Shown piece by piece: positions 27,314 to 36,639 of a stretch of DNA of 64,000 nt. The translations under genes and the position numbers were made by a program. The number at the start of each line of letters is the position of its first letter. Within the stretch, counting starts at the first letter, position 1. The stretch comes from Mesorhizobium sp. SOD10. Its GTDB lineage: Bacteria; Pseudomonadota; Alphaproteobacteria; Rhizobiales; Rhizobiaceae. The stretch covers positions 85,108-149,107 of the forward strand of contig CCNA01000008.1 of NCBI GenBank assembly GCA_000824805.1. The letters are read 5' to 3'. The notes under the pieces are model-generated. The model made no database searches. It worked only from the letters and a program-made list of their open reading frames with translations, and was not told the origin of the DNA.

Positions 27314-27408
27314 CGGCTGCGACTCCGGTTCGCAAGCCAGCCTTAGAGCAATTCCAGGGAAAGTGCGAAACGGTATTGCGGCCGCAAGCGAAGAGTGAGG
27401 CAGAGCCG

Positions 27409-28593
27409 TTACCGGGGGCCGACCGGCCGCCATGCCGCGGCGCCGGCCGCCACCAACATCAGACCGGCTGCGATCAGCGCACAATTGGCGAAGCCGAGAC
27501 TCGTATAGAGCGGGCCGAAGCCTGCCGTGCCGACGGTGACGGCGAGATAGGTGACCGCGCTATTCAGGCCCATGATGGTGCCGCGCCGCGACGGGTCGAG
27601 CGCAGTGAGCCGCATGACCAGCACGTTCAGCCCGAAATGGTTCGCGAGGCCCCAGATGGCGATCGTCGCGATCAGCAGGGCGAAGCCGCCGCTCGCCAGC
27701 GCGATCGCGACATAGACGGCGGCGACCAACAGATAGGCGAAGGGCATGACACGACGTGCGCCGAGGCGGTCGATGACGCCATCGAGCAAAGCGGCCGCGC
27801 CGAAACCGAGGCCGTAGGCGACCGCCGCCAGGCCATTGGCACTGACCGGCTCGCCGAGGGCTTCGTGGAGATGATCGCCGAGATAGCCGTAGACGCCGTA
27901 GAAGGCGGTCATGAAGGCGCCGCAGGCAATGAGCAGCGGGACGATGCCGGGAACGGCGAGCGCGCCGAGCGGCGACGGCGCCGGGCCGCTTTTCCTGGTG
28001 TCGTGAAGCGAGCTCGTCGCCAGGCCGGCAATGGCCGCCCCGGCGAGCAACGCCACGGCGGCGAAGACAGCGCGCCAGTGGATGAGATCGGCGAGCACCG
28101 CCGACAACGAGACGCCGGCGACCATGGAAAGCGTCCAGCCGGTCAGCACGACGCCGATGGTGCCGCTTTCGCGGCCGGGCGGCGCAATCGCGGCCGAGCT
28201 GGCATAGATCGCCGGCATGGCAATGCCTGCCGCAACGCCGGCGACGAGTTGGGCGGCCACCAAGATCGTCACCGTCGGTGCCAGGGAGCTGGCGACCAGC
28301 GCCAAAGCCAGCAGCAGCAATGCGCCCTGCAGCATGCGGCGCGCGCCGATCCGGTCGATGTAGCGGGCAAGAAAGAGCGCGCTGGCCGACGTGCCGAGGC
28401 CGAAGGCGGCGGCAGCCGTCATCACCGCCGGCACGCTGGCGCCGAAGGATGCCGCGACGGCGGGCGCTATCGGGCCCAGAACCAGCGAGTTGGAGCCGAT
28501 GACGGCGATGCAGCCCGTCAGCAGATAGGCGGCGGCCGGGATTGGCGCGCGGGGCGCCGCGGTCAGAATTGCTGATTGATTGCTGTTCGACAT
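27409..28593 (-). CDS. MFS efflux transporter
   Basis: A 394-residue transporter with 12 predicted helices. The loop 2-3 motif appears as RYIDRIGARRML, repeated in the second half as GVIDRLGARRVM. The pattern fits the drug:H+ antiporter DHA1 group, such as the AraJ/YdhP-like exporters. It diverges from an Lrp/AsnC gene whose start is only tens of bases away, so that regulator probably controls it, suggesting amino-acid or amine export. Substrate unknown. Confidence 0.84.
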   Translation of the reverse strand: MSNSNQSAILTAAPRAPIPAAAYLLTGCIAVIGSNSLVLGPIAPAVAASFGASVPAVMTAAAAFGLGTSASALFLARYIDRIGARRMLQGALLLLALALVASSLAPTVTILVAAQLVAGVAAGIAMPAIYASSAAIAPPGRESGTIGVVLTGWTLSMVAGVSLSAVLADLIHWRAVFAAVALLAGAAIAGLATSSLHDTRKSGPAPSPLGALAVPGIVPLLIACGAFMTAFYGVYGYLGDHLHEALGEPVSANGLAAVAYGLGFGAAALLDGVIDRLGARRVMPFAYLLVAAVYVAIALASGGFALLIATIAIWGLANHFGLNVLVMRLTALDPSRRGTIMGLNSAVTYLAVTVGTAGFGPLYTSLGFANCALIAAGLMLVAAGAAAWRPVGPR

Positions 28594-28626
28594 ATCATCA
28601 TAATGGCCGAATTGAATTCCGCAGCA

Positions 28627-29181
28627 ATGGATAATTTCCATATGGACGCAGAAACAGATGACATTCAGCGGAACAAGCAACCGGCCCGCGAGATCGACCC
28701 CGTCGACCGAAAGATATTAGGCGTTCTCGTCGAGGACGCGACCATCAGCTATGCCGAGCTCGGCGAACGCGTCGGCCTGTCGCCGCCGGCGGCGCATGAG
28801 CGAGTCAAGCGGCTGAAGCGCAGCGGCGCTATCCGCGCCACGTCGGCGATCATCGATCCGAGGGCGGTGAAGAAGCCGCTGCTTGCCTTTGTGCATATCG
28901 ACACCAGGGGCTGGGGCAAGACGCCGGAGCTGATGGCGGTCTCCAAATATCCGGAGGTCGAGGAGATCCACACGGTCGCCGGCGACACCTGCATGCTGCT
29001 CAAGGTGCGCACCGAGGACACGCGGGCATTGGAGGGCCTGCTGGCCCGCCTCTACGATACGCCCGGCGTGACCTCGACGCGCAGCTATGTCGTGCTGTCG
29101 ACCTATCTCGAGCGGCCGGTGCAGCCCGAAATCACGAGCGAATGGCCGGCGCCCAAGCACATGGCGACGCCCATGTATTAG
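28627..29181 (+). CDS. Lrp/AsnC family transcriptional regulator
   Basis: About 184 residues. The AsnC-type HTH reads ISYAELGERVGLSPPAAHER and is followed by the RAM ligand/oligomerisation domain (VEEIHTVAGDTCMLLKVR). Members bind amino acids. Start choice is uncertain: ATGs at 28603, 28627 and 28642 are all in frame, none with a strong ribosome site; the later ones leave room for the divergent MFS promoter. It likely regulates the MFS gene and itself. Confidence 0.87.
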   Translation: MDNFHMDAETDDIQRNKQPAREIDPVDRKILGVLVEDATISYAELGERVGLSPPAAHERVKRLKRSGAIRATSAIIDPRAVKKPLLAFVHIDTRGWGKTPELMAVSKYPEVEEIHTVAGDTCMLLKVRTEDTRALEGLLARLYDTPGVTSTRSYVVLSTYLERPVQPEITSEWPAPKHMATPMY

Positions 29182-29681
29182 GTCGCCGCCAGCTGATGGC
29201 GCCTTGAACGCGCCAGCAGATAGAAGGCCGCGACATGCGTGATCATCAAGAGCGGCACGTAGAGGATCGGGATCGCGTAAGTCGCGCCCAACTGTCCGGC
29301 CTGTCCCGGAAGGTCGAGCATGACGCCATGGTAGTAGTCGCCGACAAGGTCGATCACGCCCACGATATTGAAGGCGACGATGAGCGGCCAGAAGATCGCG
29401 GGCCTTGTCACCGCAAGCAGCGCCAGCATGGCGAGCAGGCCGGTGGCGAAATCGCCATAGGCGGCGAAGCTTGCGAAGCCAGGAGCAAGGTCGGAGCCGA
29501 CCACGCCCGGGATAAGAAAAACGAGCCCGAAGAAGCGGAAGCTGTGCAGCGTGGCGATGGCGCGCTGCGCCTCGATCGGCTCCATCGACTTCAGCCTTGG
29601 CCAGATATAAGCCGCGAAGAAAAGCAGCCAGGGCACATAGCCGAGCGCAAGGTGGACGTTGAAGATTATCGCTGGTGACAT
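29178..29681 (-). CDS. Hypothetical multi-span membrane protein
   Basis: A 167-residue protein with four to five hydrophobic helices (e.g. LGYVPWLLFFAAYIW, FWPLIVAFNIVGVIDLVGDY, YVPLLMITHVAAFYLLA). It has no signal peptide and no family I can name. GGAGG precedes the ATG. It overlaps the Lrp gene tail to tail by four bases and lies downstream of the methyltransferase gene on the same strand. Confidence 0.78.
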   Translation of the reverse strand: MSPAIIFNVHLALGYVPWLLFFAAYIWPRLKSMEPIEAQRAIATLHSFRFFGLVFLIPGVVGSDLAPGFASFAAYGDFATGLLAMLALLAVTRPAIFWPLIVAFNIVGVIDLVGDYYHGVMLDLPGQAGQLGATYAIPILYVPLLMITHVAAFYLLARSRRHQLAAT

Positions 29682-29751
29682 CTTCGCCTCCTATCAATGT
29701 TAGTTTTCGCAATTCCGGACGGAAAACCGCTGAACACTTTCCTGGAATTGC

Positions 29752-30579
29752 TCAGTTGACGGGAACGGCTTCGAACACTGCCGTCAGAATGCCCAGCCGT
29801 CCCTCCATCAGATTGCGCCCAAGATTGGTGGCGAGATCGGCAAAGCCCTGCCCCATGACGACGCCGAGATTGAGCGTAGGCGGCGGGCCGGAGGCGCGGA
29901 GCTCGGCGAACCAGGCCTTGGCTATGGCCGTGTCGTCGCGGCGAACGAGCATGCCGAAGCCGGCGGCTTCGATTGCCTCGCAGGTCGCTTCCGCCGTCAG
30001 CAGGAAGCTTTCGCCCGGCGTCTTCGCCCAAGGCACGGGATAGAGCGGATCGCCACCATTCAGCACGACGTCGAAAGTGGCGAATTTTCCGCCCGGCTTC
30101 AAAACGCGCCTGATCTCGCGGTAGAGCAGCGGCCGGTCGGCGATGTTCATCGCCACATGCTGCAACAGAGCGGCATCGAACCGGCCGTCTTCGAAAGGCA
30201 GCGCCAGCGCGCTGCCGGTTTCGAACGACACTTGGCCGTCCTGCCCGGTTCGCGCGGTCAGATAGCGCGCCGCCTCGACGAAGGATCCACTGAGATCGAC
30301 GCCCACCACCTCGCAACCATAGGTCTCGGCAAGAAACCGCGCAGGCCCGCCGACGCCAGATCCGACGTCGAGCACCGACATGTCGGCAGCGATGGCGGCC
30401 AGATTGGCGAGCTCAGCCGTCGCCGCCAGTCCGCGGGTGTGGAACTGGTCGAGGGTCGCGAGCTGTTCAGGCTTCAGCCGCTGTTGCTCAGGCCCGAACA
30501 CCGCCAATGCGGTCTTCAGTCGATCGGCGAGGCCGGTCGCGCCATAGTGATCGCGCACGCGGTCGAGTTCATCGGTCAT
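29752..30579 (-). CDS. Class I SAM-dependent methyltransferase
   Basis: A 275-residue protein with the Methyltransf_11/25 fold. Motif I is VLDVGSGVGGPARFLAE near residue 70, the acidic end of strand 2 is CEVVGVDLS, and post-motif elements are LPFEDGRFDAALLQHVAMNI and VLKPGGKFATFDVV. It resembles UbiE/sarcosine-type small-molecule methyltransferases. The acceptor is unknown. It diverges from a LysR gene 85 bases away, which may control it. Confidence 0.86.
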   Translation of the reverse strand: MTDELDRVRDHYGATGLADRLKTALAVFGPEQQRLKPEQLATLDQFHTRGLAATAELANLAAIAADMSVLDVGSGVGGPARFLAETYGCEVVGVDLSGSFVEAARYLTARTGQDGQVSFETGSALALPFEDGRFDAALLQHVAMNIADRPLLYREIRRVLKPGGKFATFDVVLNGGDPLYPVPWAKTPGESFLLTAEATCEAIEAAGFGMLVRRDDTAIAKAWFAELRASGPPPTLNLGVVMGQGFADLATNLGRNLMEGRLGILTAVFEAVPVN

Positions 30580-30664
30580 TTCAACTTCCCTTCAGGCTTC
30601 CACAGTCACGAAAGAAATACGGCCGCTTTCTGCCGACAACTATCCGCGATAATGTCGACGGGTC

Positions 30665-31579
30665 ATGAAGCAGAACTTCACAGTCAGGCATGGCGCGCTG
30701 GACGGCGTAGAAGCCTTCCTGAGCGTCGCGAGGCACCGCAATTTCCGCAAGGCTGCGGCAGAGCTTGCCGTCACCCCGTCAGCGATCAGCCAAGCGATAC
30801 GCACACTGGAGGCGCGCATCGGCGCCGCACTCTTCATCCGCACGACGCGCAGCGTCGGCCTCACCGAAGCCGGCGAGCGCTTTTTCGCGCGCGCCCGGCC
30901 GGCCTTCGAGGAGTTGATCGCCGCAAGCGAGATCGCGCGCGGGATGGGCCAGCGGCCGGCGGGGCTGTTGCGGCTTTCGGTGCCGCCGGCCGTGGTGCCG
31001 ATGTTGCTGGAGCCGATGATCGCCTCCTTCTGCCAGGCCTATCCCGAGATCGAACTGGAGATCGTCGCCAGCGGCGAGCTGGCCGATCTCGCCGCGGAAG
31101 GGTTCGACGCCGGCATCCGCATGGGCGATCTGATCGCGCCTGACATGGTCGCGGTTCGCCTGACGCCCTCCTTTCCGATGGTGGTCGTCGGCAGTCCGGA
31201 TTATCTGCGCCGGCGCCCGGCGCCCGAGCGCATCGAGGACCTGCGCGACCATGCCTGCCTGCGCCTGCGCCGCTCGAACGGATCGGTCGCGCCCTGGTCC
31301 TTCGTCGACGGCAACAAGACCGTCGAGGCAGTCGTGTCGGGACCGCTGATCGCGCATGACTACCCGTCGCTGCTCGGGGGCGCGATCCGGGGTGTCGGGC
31401 TGGCCCAGGTGCCAAGCCCGATCGCCGAAGCGCCGATCGCCGACGGTCGCCTGCAGGCGCTGCTCGGCCGCTTCGCGGTGACAACGCCGGGGGTATTTCT
31501 CTACTATCCGGAAAGGCACCAGGTGCTGCCGAAGCTGCGAGCCTTCATCGACCACATCAGGGCGTCGGGGCGGCGTTGA
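30665..31579 (+). CDS. LysR family transcriptional regulator
   Basis: A 304-residue regulator. The N-terminal HTH is in FRKAAAELAVTPSAISQAIR followed by LEARIGAALFIRTTRSVGLT; the C-terminal part is a periplasmic-binding-like effector domain (GLLRLSVPPAVVP, FDAGIRMGD). It belongs to the group near oxidoreductase or efflux genes. Divergent from the methyltransferase gene, its likely target. Effector unknown. Confidence 0.9.
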   Translation: MKQNFTVRHGALDGVEAFLSVARHRNFRKAAAELAVTPSAISQAIRTLEARIGAALFIRTTRSVGLTEAGERFFARARPAFEELIAASEIARGMGQRPAGLLRLSVPPAVVPMLLEPMIASFCQAYPEIELEIVASGELADLAAEGFDAGIRMGDLIAPDMVAVRLTPSFPMVVVGSPDYLRRRPAPERIEDLRDHACLRLRRSNGSVAPWSFVDGNKTVEAVVSGPLIAHDYPSLLGGAIRGVGLAQVPSPIAEAPIADGRLQALLGRFAVTTPGVFLYYPERHQVLPKLRAFIDHIRASGRR

Positions 31580-31655
31580 AGCTTCGCCGAGCCGATCGGA
31601 TGGACGGCGAACTCAGACCTGACGCATCATCGTCGGGACTCCTGGCACCAGCGCC

Positions 31656-32495
31656 CTACATCTTCGCGTATCGGGACTCGATCAAGGATTGGACGCGTTC
31701 GGCGTCCGCGCGCGTGACGGGATTGTAGACGATCATGCCGAGCTCCGGACGGCCATCGACGGCGAAGACCGAGAACTCCAGCTCGATCAGCCCGATCTCG
31801 GGATGCCGCAGACGCTTCACGCCTTCGCCATGCGCCGGGACAATGTCGTTGTCGCGCCACAGCGCCTCGAATTCCGGACTGATCCGGCAAAGCTCTTCGA
31901 CGAGATGGGTGATTTCCGCGCCTGCGCCTGCCCGGGTGGCATCCGCCCTGAAGGATCCGACCACGAAACGCGCGACGCTCTGCCAATCGTCCTGCGCGTC
32001 GCGCACGCGGGGATTGCCGAACATGAGCCGAAGGATGTTGCGCTGCTCGCGCGGCAGCTTGGAATAGTCGGTCAGCATCGCGGCCGCAGCGCGATTCCAG
32101 GCCACCACATCCCATGTCGCGGTCTTGATGATCGCCGGGCTGGGGTCCAAGGCGTCGAGGACGCGCTGCAGGCGCGGCGTCACGCTGTCGACGCTTTTGT
32201 ACCGGACTTCCGGCGGCCGCCCGAGCCCCAGCATGAACAGATGCTCGCGTTCGGGCTCGGTCAGCATCAGCCCGGTCGCGATGCGGTTCAGCACATCGGC
32301 GGACGGCGCGCCGCCCCGCCCCTGCTCCAGCCAGGTATACCAGGTGGGGCTGATATTGGCGCGCTGCGCCACCTCTTCACGGCGCAGCCCTTGCGTGCGC
32401 CGCCGCCCCGTGGCGAAGCCGAAGGCGGCGGGATCGAGGCGCATGCGGCGATCGCGAAGGAAAGTGCCAAGCTTGTTGGTCGTCTCGATCGGCAT
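31656..32495 (-). CDS. Helix-turn-helix regulator with MmyB-like ligand domain
   Basis: A 279-residue regulator. The N-terminal HTH_31-type domain reads RTQGLRREEVAQRANIS then TWYTWLEQGR; the C-terminal MmyB-like PAS-related domain includes WDVVAWNRAAAAML and RNILRLMF. In Actinobacteria and Proteobacteria such proteins usually repress a divergent oxidoreductase gene. Here a divergent NAD-binding SDR follows, with a palindrome between. Confidence 0.88.
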   Translation of the reverse strand: MPIETTNKLGTFLRDRRMRLDPAAFGFATGRRRTQGLRREEVAQRANISPTWYTWLEQGRGGAPSADVLNRIATGLMLTEPEREHLFMLGLGRPPEVRYKSVDSVTPRLQRVLDALDPSPAIIKTATWDVVAWNRAAAAMLTDYSKLPREQRNILRLMFGNPRVRDAQDDWQSVARFVVGSFRADATRAGAGAEITHLVEELCRISPEFEALWRDNDIVPAHGEGVKRLRHPEIGLIELEFSVFAVDGRPELGMIVYNPVTRADAERVQSLIESRYAKM

Positions 32496-32511
32496 CGCGA
32501 TCCTGTTGAGT

Positions 32512-32539
32512 ATTATACCATGATAAAGTCACTACTTTA
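32512..32539. promoter_or_regulatory. Promoter and TAAAGT-N4-ACTTTA operator between regulator and SDR
   Basis: A consensus -10 TATAAT for the regulator gene reads leftward at 32517-32512. Immediately upstream is the perfect 6-bp palindrome TAAAGTCACTACTTTA (32524-32539). It is placed to control the regulator gene and the divergent SDR gene at once, as expected for an autoregulated MmyB-type repressor. Confidence 0.6.
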
Positions 32540-32593
32540 ACAGAATGAGTTGTAGCGCAAATAAGGCCTCCGAACAACCACAGGAGACCTCCC

Positions 32594-33496
32594 ATGCGTG
32601 TATTCCTTACCGGCGCGACCGGCTTCATCGGTTCCAGGATCTTGCCTGAGCTTCTCGCCGCCGGCCATCAGGTGCTCGGCCTGACCCGCTCCGAAGCCGG
32701 CGCGCGTTCGCTTGCCGCCGCCGGCGCCGAGCCCCATCGCGGCGATATCGAAGATCTCGACAGCTTGCGCGACGGCGCGGCGAAATCGGATGCGGTGATC
32801 CACACCGCCTTCGACCACAATTTCGCGAATTTCGTCGCGAATTGCGAGAAGGACAAGCGTGTCATCGAAGCGCTGGGCGGGGCGCTGGCCGGCTCGAACC
32901 GGCTGCTCATCATCACGTCGGGTGTGGGCATGGGCTCCGCCGAACTCGGCCAGCCGGCGAGAGAAGACATCTTCAACACCGACCATCCCAATCCGCGCAT
33001 CCTGTCCGAGCTCACCGGCGCGGCAATGGCTGAGAAGGGCGTCAAAGTATCGGTGGTGCGGCTGCCGCAGGTGCATGACACGGTGAAGCAGGGCCTGATC
33101 ACCCCACTGGTCGCGCAGACGCGCGCCAAGGGCGTCTCGGCCTATATCGGCGAGGGCCAAAACCGTTGGTCGGCGGCGCATGTGCTGGATGTCGCGAAGC
33201 TCTACCGTCTGGCGCTCGACAAACAGGAAGCCGGCGTGCGCTACAACGCCGTTGCCGAGGAAGGCATCGCCATGCGCGCCATCGCGGAAGTGATCGGCGC
33301 CGGCCTCAACGTGCCGGTGGTCTCCCTGTCCCAGGAGGAGGCTGCAGACCATTTCGGATGGCTCGCCATGTTCGCCGGCCTCGACATGCCGGCGTCGAGC
33401 GAATGGACGCGTGCGCATCTCGGCTGGCAGCCGACCGGACCCGGCCTCATCGCCGATCTGGAGCGGATGGATTATTCGCAGGCGGCCGCGGCCTAG
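32594..33496 (+). CDS. Extended SDR, NAD-dependent epimerase/dehydratase-like
   Basis: A 300-residue protein with the extended-SDR nucleotide motif TGATGFIGS at residues 7-15. The remaining sequence (GDIEDLDSLRDGAAKSDAVI, VSVVRLPQVHD, NRWSAAHVLDVAKLYRLAL) fits the atypical 'SDR family oxidoreductase' group often paired with HTH/MmyB regulators. The usual YxxxK is not obvious (ILSELTGAAMA in its place), so catalysis may be altered. CAGGAGACC precedes the ATG. Confidence 0.86.
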   Translation: MRVFLTGATGFIGSRILPELLAAGHQVLGLTRSEAGARSLAAAGAEPHRGDIEDLDSLRDGAAKSDAVIHTAFDHNFANFVANCEKDKRVIEALGGALAGSNRLLIITSGVGMGSAELGQPAREDIFNTDHPNPRILSELTGAAMAEKGVKVSVVRLPQVHDTVKQGLITPLVAQTRAKGVSAYIGEGQNRWSAAHVLDVAKLYRLALDKQEAGVRYNAVAEEGIAMRAIAEVIGAGLNVPVVSLSQEEAADHFGWLAMFAGLDMPASSEWTRAHLGWQPTGPGLIADLERMDYSQAAAA

Positions 33497-33506
33497 CCCG
33501 GTCCTC

Positions 33507-33535
33507 CGGCGGTTCGGCGACCGGCTGAACCGCCG
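33507..33535. terminator. Hairpin between convergent SDR and GntR genes
   Basis: A 9-bp perfect stem CGGCGGTTC/GAACCGCCG with an 11-base loop lies between the SDR stop (33496) and the GntR stop (33542). It has no T tract, so it is a likely but weak bidirectional terminator. Confidence 0.55.
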
Positions 33536-33541
33536 TCTGCT

Positions 33542-34249
33542 CTAAGCGCGCAGCAGATCCGCCAGGCTGTCGGACTTCTCGACTTTGTCGGTGAGATCCA
33601 GCCCCGACAGCAGGTCGACCAGATGGCTGTTCATCAGGGCGGCCGCGTCGGCGCTGTCGCCGGCCTCGATCGCATCGACCAGCGCATGGTGGGCGTGCTT
33701 CTCGCAGGTCGCGTCACGGCGCTTCCAGTAGAGTGCGATGATCAGCGAGGAGTGCGAGACGAGGTCGCGCACGAAATTGGTGAACACCGAATGCGCGGCG
33801 ATCTCGGCGATGCCGACATGGAAGCGCGCCGACAGCATGATAGCGTCGCTGTCGCGGCCGTCATGCAGCGCCTCATGCTCCTTCTCCAGGTGTGACCGCA
33901 ATTGCACAATGTCCGACGGCACCGCCGCCCTGGCGGCGAGCGCGGCCACCTTGGGTTCGATCAGCGCCCTCGCTTCGAACACTTCGCGCGCCTCGATCTT
34001 CGACGGCTGGGCGACGAAAGCGCCGCGATTGGGCTCCAGTCGCGCCAGCCGGTCATGAGCAAGGGCCTGCAGCGCGGACCGGATGACCGTGCGGCTCACC
34101 GAATAGATCGATGCCAGCTCATCCTCCGGCAATTTGGTGCCTGGAGCGAGACGATGGCTGACGATGGCGTCCCTCAATCCGTAATAGATCGGCGACCAGC
34201 GCGCCGCCGGCTTGTCGTCTCGATCTTCTTCCTTAAGTACCGTCAACAT
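33542..34249 (-). CDS. GntR family regulator, FCD (FadR-type) subfamily
   Basis: A 235-residue regulator. The winged helix contains LPEDELASIYSVSRTVIRSA followed by the FCD all-helical domain with metal-ligand type residues (FHVGIAEIAAHS, HHALVDAIEAGD). It lies just past the end of the racemase/Liv-type ABC operon on the same strand. FadR-type proteins bind TTGTATACAA-like sites, and such a palindrome sits before the operon's first gene. ATG 34247-34249 is chosen; 34289 is possible. Confidence 0.87.
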   Translation of the reverse strand: MLTVLKEEDRDDKPAARWSPIYYGLRDAIVSHRLAPGTKLPEDELASIYSVSRTVIRSALQALAHDRLARLEPNRGAFVAQPSKIEAREVFEARALIEPKVAALAARAAVPSDIVQLRSHLEKEHEALHDGRDSDAIMLSARFHVGIAEIAAHSVFTNFVRDLVSHSSLIIALYWKRRDATCEKHAHHALVDAIEAGDSADAAALMNSHLVDLLSGLDLTDKVEKSDSLADLLRA

Positions 34250-34375
34250 GCTTTCAATGCGCAGGCCCGAAATGGCCCGATCTGCCCCCAAATCGCCGGC
34301 AGCCCGCCCAATCTAGTATCGCTCGCGCGGCGGTCAATCCCACCGATCCGCGCGCCGGCCGGTCGCAAAGCGGCG

Positions 34376-35128
34376 TCAAACGGACGAAACGACCTCCGCG
34401 TCCACCGGCGACAGCGGGGCGAACATGCCGGCGAACCGCTTGCCGCGCGGCGCGGCATAGCCGCCGATCTTCGACGTCCTCAAGCCGACCTTGCACAGGC
34501 TCTCTGCCAGCGTGACGGCGCAGACGACCCCATCGAGTACCGGAATGCCGTGCTCCTCGGATAAGCTGTGCGCAAGATCGGCCATCCCGGCGCAGCCGAG
34601 CACGATCGCCTCGGCATGGTCCTCGCTTATGGCGCGCGCGATCTCTTGCGATATCCTGTGCCTGGCATTCGAGCCCGGACGTTCGAGCTCGAGGACGGCG
34701 ACCTCCGACGAACGCACCTTGGCGCAACGCGAGGCGAGACCGTATTTCGCGAGGTTGTGCTCGATCGCGGGCACCGAGCGGGCAAGCGTGGTGACGATGC
34801 TGAACTTGCCGGCGACAAGGCTGGCCATATGGAACGCGGCCTCGCCGATGCCGATGACCGGGGCTTCGCTCGCGCAGCGCGCGGCGTCGAGCCCGGTATC
34901 GTCGAAACAGGCAATCACATAGGCATCGGCCGCCGGCACCTTGCCCATCTCGGCGATGATGCCCGGCACGGCGAAGACCTCGTCGAAATAGCCCTCGATG
35001 CTGGGCGGGCCATCGACCGGATTGACGGCGATGACTTCGGTGCCCGGCGACGCAACGCTTTGCGCCGCCTCGCCGATCTTGGCGGTCATCGAGGCGGTCG
35101 TGTTGGGGTTGATGACGAGTATGCGCAT
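34376..35128 (-). CDS. Asp/Glu/hydantoin racemase family protein (HyuE-like)
   Basis: A 250-residue racemase-fold protein with ILVINPNTTASMT at the start and the two Cys sites of the family: ACFDDTGLDAAR (near residue 74) and VLGCAGMADLA (near 177). This pattern matches hydantoin racemases and related arylmalonate decarboxylase-like proteins. It follows livF by nine bases, so the imported compound is probably its substrate. No hydantoinase or carbamoylase gene is in the window. Confidence 0.87.
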   Translation of the reverse strand: MRILVINPNTTASMTAKIGEAAQSVASPGTEVIAVNPVDGPPSIEGYFDEVFAVPGIIAEMGKVPAADAYVIACFDDTGLDAARCASEAPVIGIGEAAFHMASLVAGKFSIVTTLARSVPAIEHNLAKYGLASRCAKVRSSEVAVLELERPGSNARHRISQEIARAISEDHAEAIVLGCAGMADLAHSLSEEHGIPVLDGVVCAVTLAESLCKVGLRTSKIGGYAAPRGKRFAGMFAPLSPVDAEVVSSV

Positions 35129-35137
35129 TGAAATGCC

Positions 35138-35860
35138 TCAGATCTCGCCGCCGAGATAAAGTCGCTTGACCCGGTCGTCGGTCAGCAATTCGGCGGAGTT
35201 GCCGCTCAGCGCGACACTGCCGGTGGTCAGCGCATAGGCGCGCTGCGAGATGCGCAGCGCCATGCGGGAATTCTGCTCGACCAGCAGAACGCTGACCTTC
35301 TCGTCGCGGTTGATGGCGACGATCGAGCGGGCGATGTCCTGGACGAGCTTCGGCGCGACACCTAGCGAGGGCTCGTCGAGCAGCAGGAGCTTCGGCTTCG
35401 CCATCAGCGCGCGACCGATGACCAGCATCTGCTGCTCGCCGCCGCTCATCGTGCCCGCGGCCTGCGAGAAGCGCTCTTTCAGCCGGGGGAAGCGTCCCAG
35501 CACCATCTCCATCGACGCGGCGATCTCGGCTTTGCTGGAGCGCGTGAAGGCGCCCATCAACAGGTTGTCCCTGACCGTCATGAAGGGAAAGACGCGGCGC
35601 CCTTCCGGCACCATGGCGATGCCCATCTTGACGATCTCGTCGGGGGCGGCGGCGTCGATCCGATTGCCATTATAGTGGATCTCGCCGGACCTGATCCTGT
35701 TCAGGCCTGTGATGGCGCGAAGGATCGACGATTTGCCGGCGCCGTTTGCGCCGATCAGCGCGACGGTCTCGCCTTCGTTGACCTCGAGCGAGATGCCTTT
35801 CAGCGCATAGACGTGGTCGTAGTAGAGCTCGACATTGGCGAAGTTCAGGATCTGGTTCAT
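35138..35860 (-). CDS. livF: Branched-chain-amino-acid-type ABC ATPase (LivF)
   Basis: A 240-residue ATPase. Walker A is GANGAGKSS, the signature MSGGEQQML, Walker B KLLLLDEPSLGV, and the LivF-type MVPEGRRVFP is present. It is the second ATPase of a HAAT-family importer. Start overlaps the livG stop by four bases. Substrate probably an amino acid, hydantoin or amide rather than leucine, judging by the adjoining racemase. Confidence 0.9.
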   Translation of the reverse strand: MNQILNFANVELYYDHVYALKGISLEVNEGETVALIGANGAGKSSILRAITGLNRIRSGEIHYNGNRIDAAAPDEIVKMGIAMVPEGRRVFPFMTVRDNLLMGAFTRSSKAEIAASMEMVLGRFPRLKERFSQAAGTMSGGEQQMLVIGRALMAKPKLLLLDEPSLGVAPKLVQDIARSIVAINRDEKVSVLLVEQNSRMALRISQRAYALTTGSVALSGNSAELLTDDRVKRLYLGGEI

Positions 35861-36636
35861 AGGCCGATCGCCTCGTCTTCGCTGCCGAGATATGCTTCGA
35901 TCACCTTCTCGTTCGCCTGGATTTCGGACGGCGTTCCCTCGGCGATCTTCTGTCCGAAATTGAGCACCACGATGCGGTCCGAGATCTTCATCACGGCAGG
36001 CATGTCATGCTCGACGAGCAGGATGGTGAGGCCGAGATCGCGCAGGCGCCGCACCATCGCCACCATGCGCATCGTTTCCTCGTGGTTCATGCCGGCGAAC
36101 GGCTCGTCGAGCAGCAGGATCGAAGGATTGGTGGCCAGGCCGATGGCGATCCCCAGCGCCCGCAAATGGCCGTGCGGCAGGTTGCGGGCCGTCTCGCCGG
36201 CGAGCGAGGAGAGGCCGAGCAGCGCCAGGATCTCGTCGGCCGATTGCCCGAAGGCCGCTTCGTCGGCTTTCGCCGCGCCCGTGCCGATGAAGAAGCCGAG
36301 GAGGCTCGCCGTCGAGCGCAGGTGATGCGCGATGACGACATTGTCGCGCACGCTCATATTCTTGAAGATCGTCGTTTCTTGGAAGGTGCGCACGACACCC
36401 TTACGCGCGGCGATATGCGGCGCCATGCCTGAGATACGTTCGCCCTTCAGGCGCACCTCGCCCGCTGTCGGCGTGAGGAACGACGAGATCAGCTTGAACA
36501 AAGTCGACTTGCCGGCGCCGTTCGGACCGATCACCGACAGGATCTCCTTCTCGCGCACCGAGAAGGACACGTTGTTGACCGCGACCAGACCGCCGAAGCG
36601 CTTTGTCAGGACGGAGACTTCGAGCATTTCGGCCAT
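35857..36636 (-). CDS. livG: Branched-chain-amino-acid-type ABC ATPase (LivG)
   Basis: A 259-residue ATPase with Walker A GPNGAGKST and Walker B SILLLDEPFAGMNHEE, the latter diagnostic of LivG. The signature is unusual: LPHGHLRALGIAIGLA, where most members have LSYGQQR. It follows livM with a three-base gap. Forms a heterodimer with LivF. Confidence 0.9.
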   Translation of the reverse strand: MAEMLEVSVLTKRFGGLVAVNNVSFSVREKEILSVIGPNGAGKSTLFKLISSFLTPTAGEVRLKGERISGMAPHIAARKGVVRTFQETTIFKNMSVRDNVVIAHHLRSTASLLGFFIGTGAAKADEAAFGQSADEILALLGLSSLAGETARNLPHGHLRALGIAIGLATNPSILLLDEPFAGMNHEETMRMVAMVRRLRDLGLTILLVEHDMPAVMKISDRIVVLNFGQKIAEGTPSEIQANEKVIEAYLGSEDEAIGL

Positions 36637-36639
36637 GGC

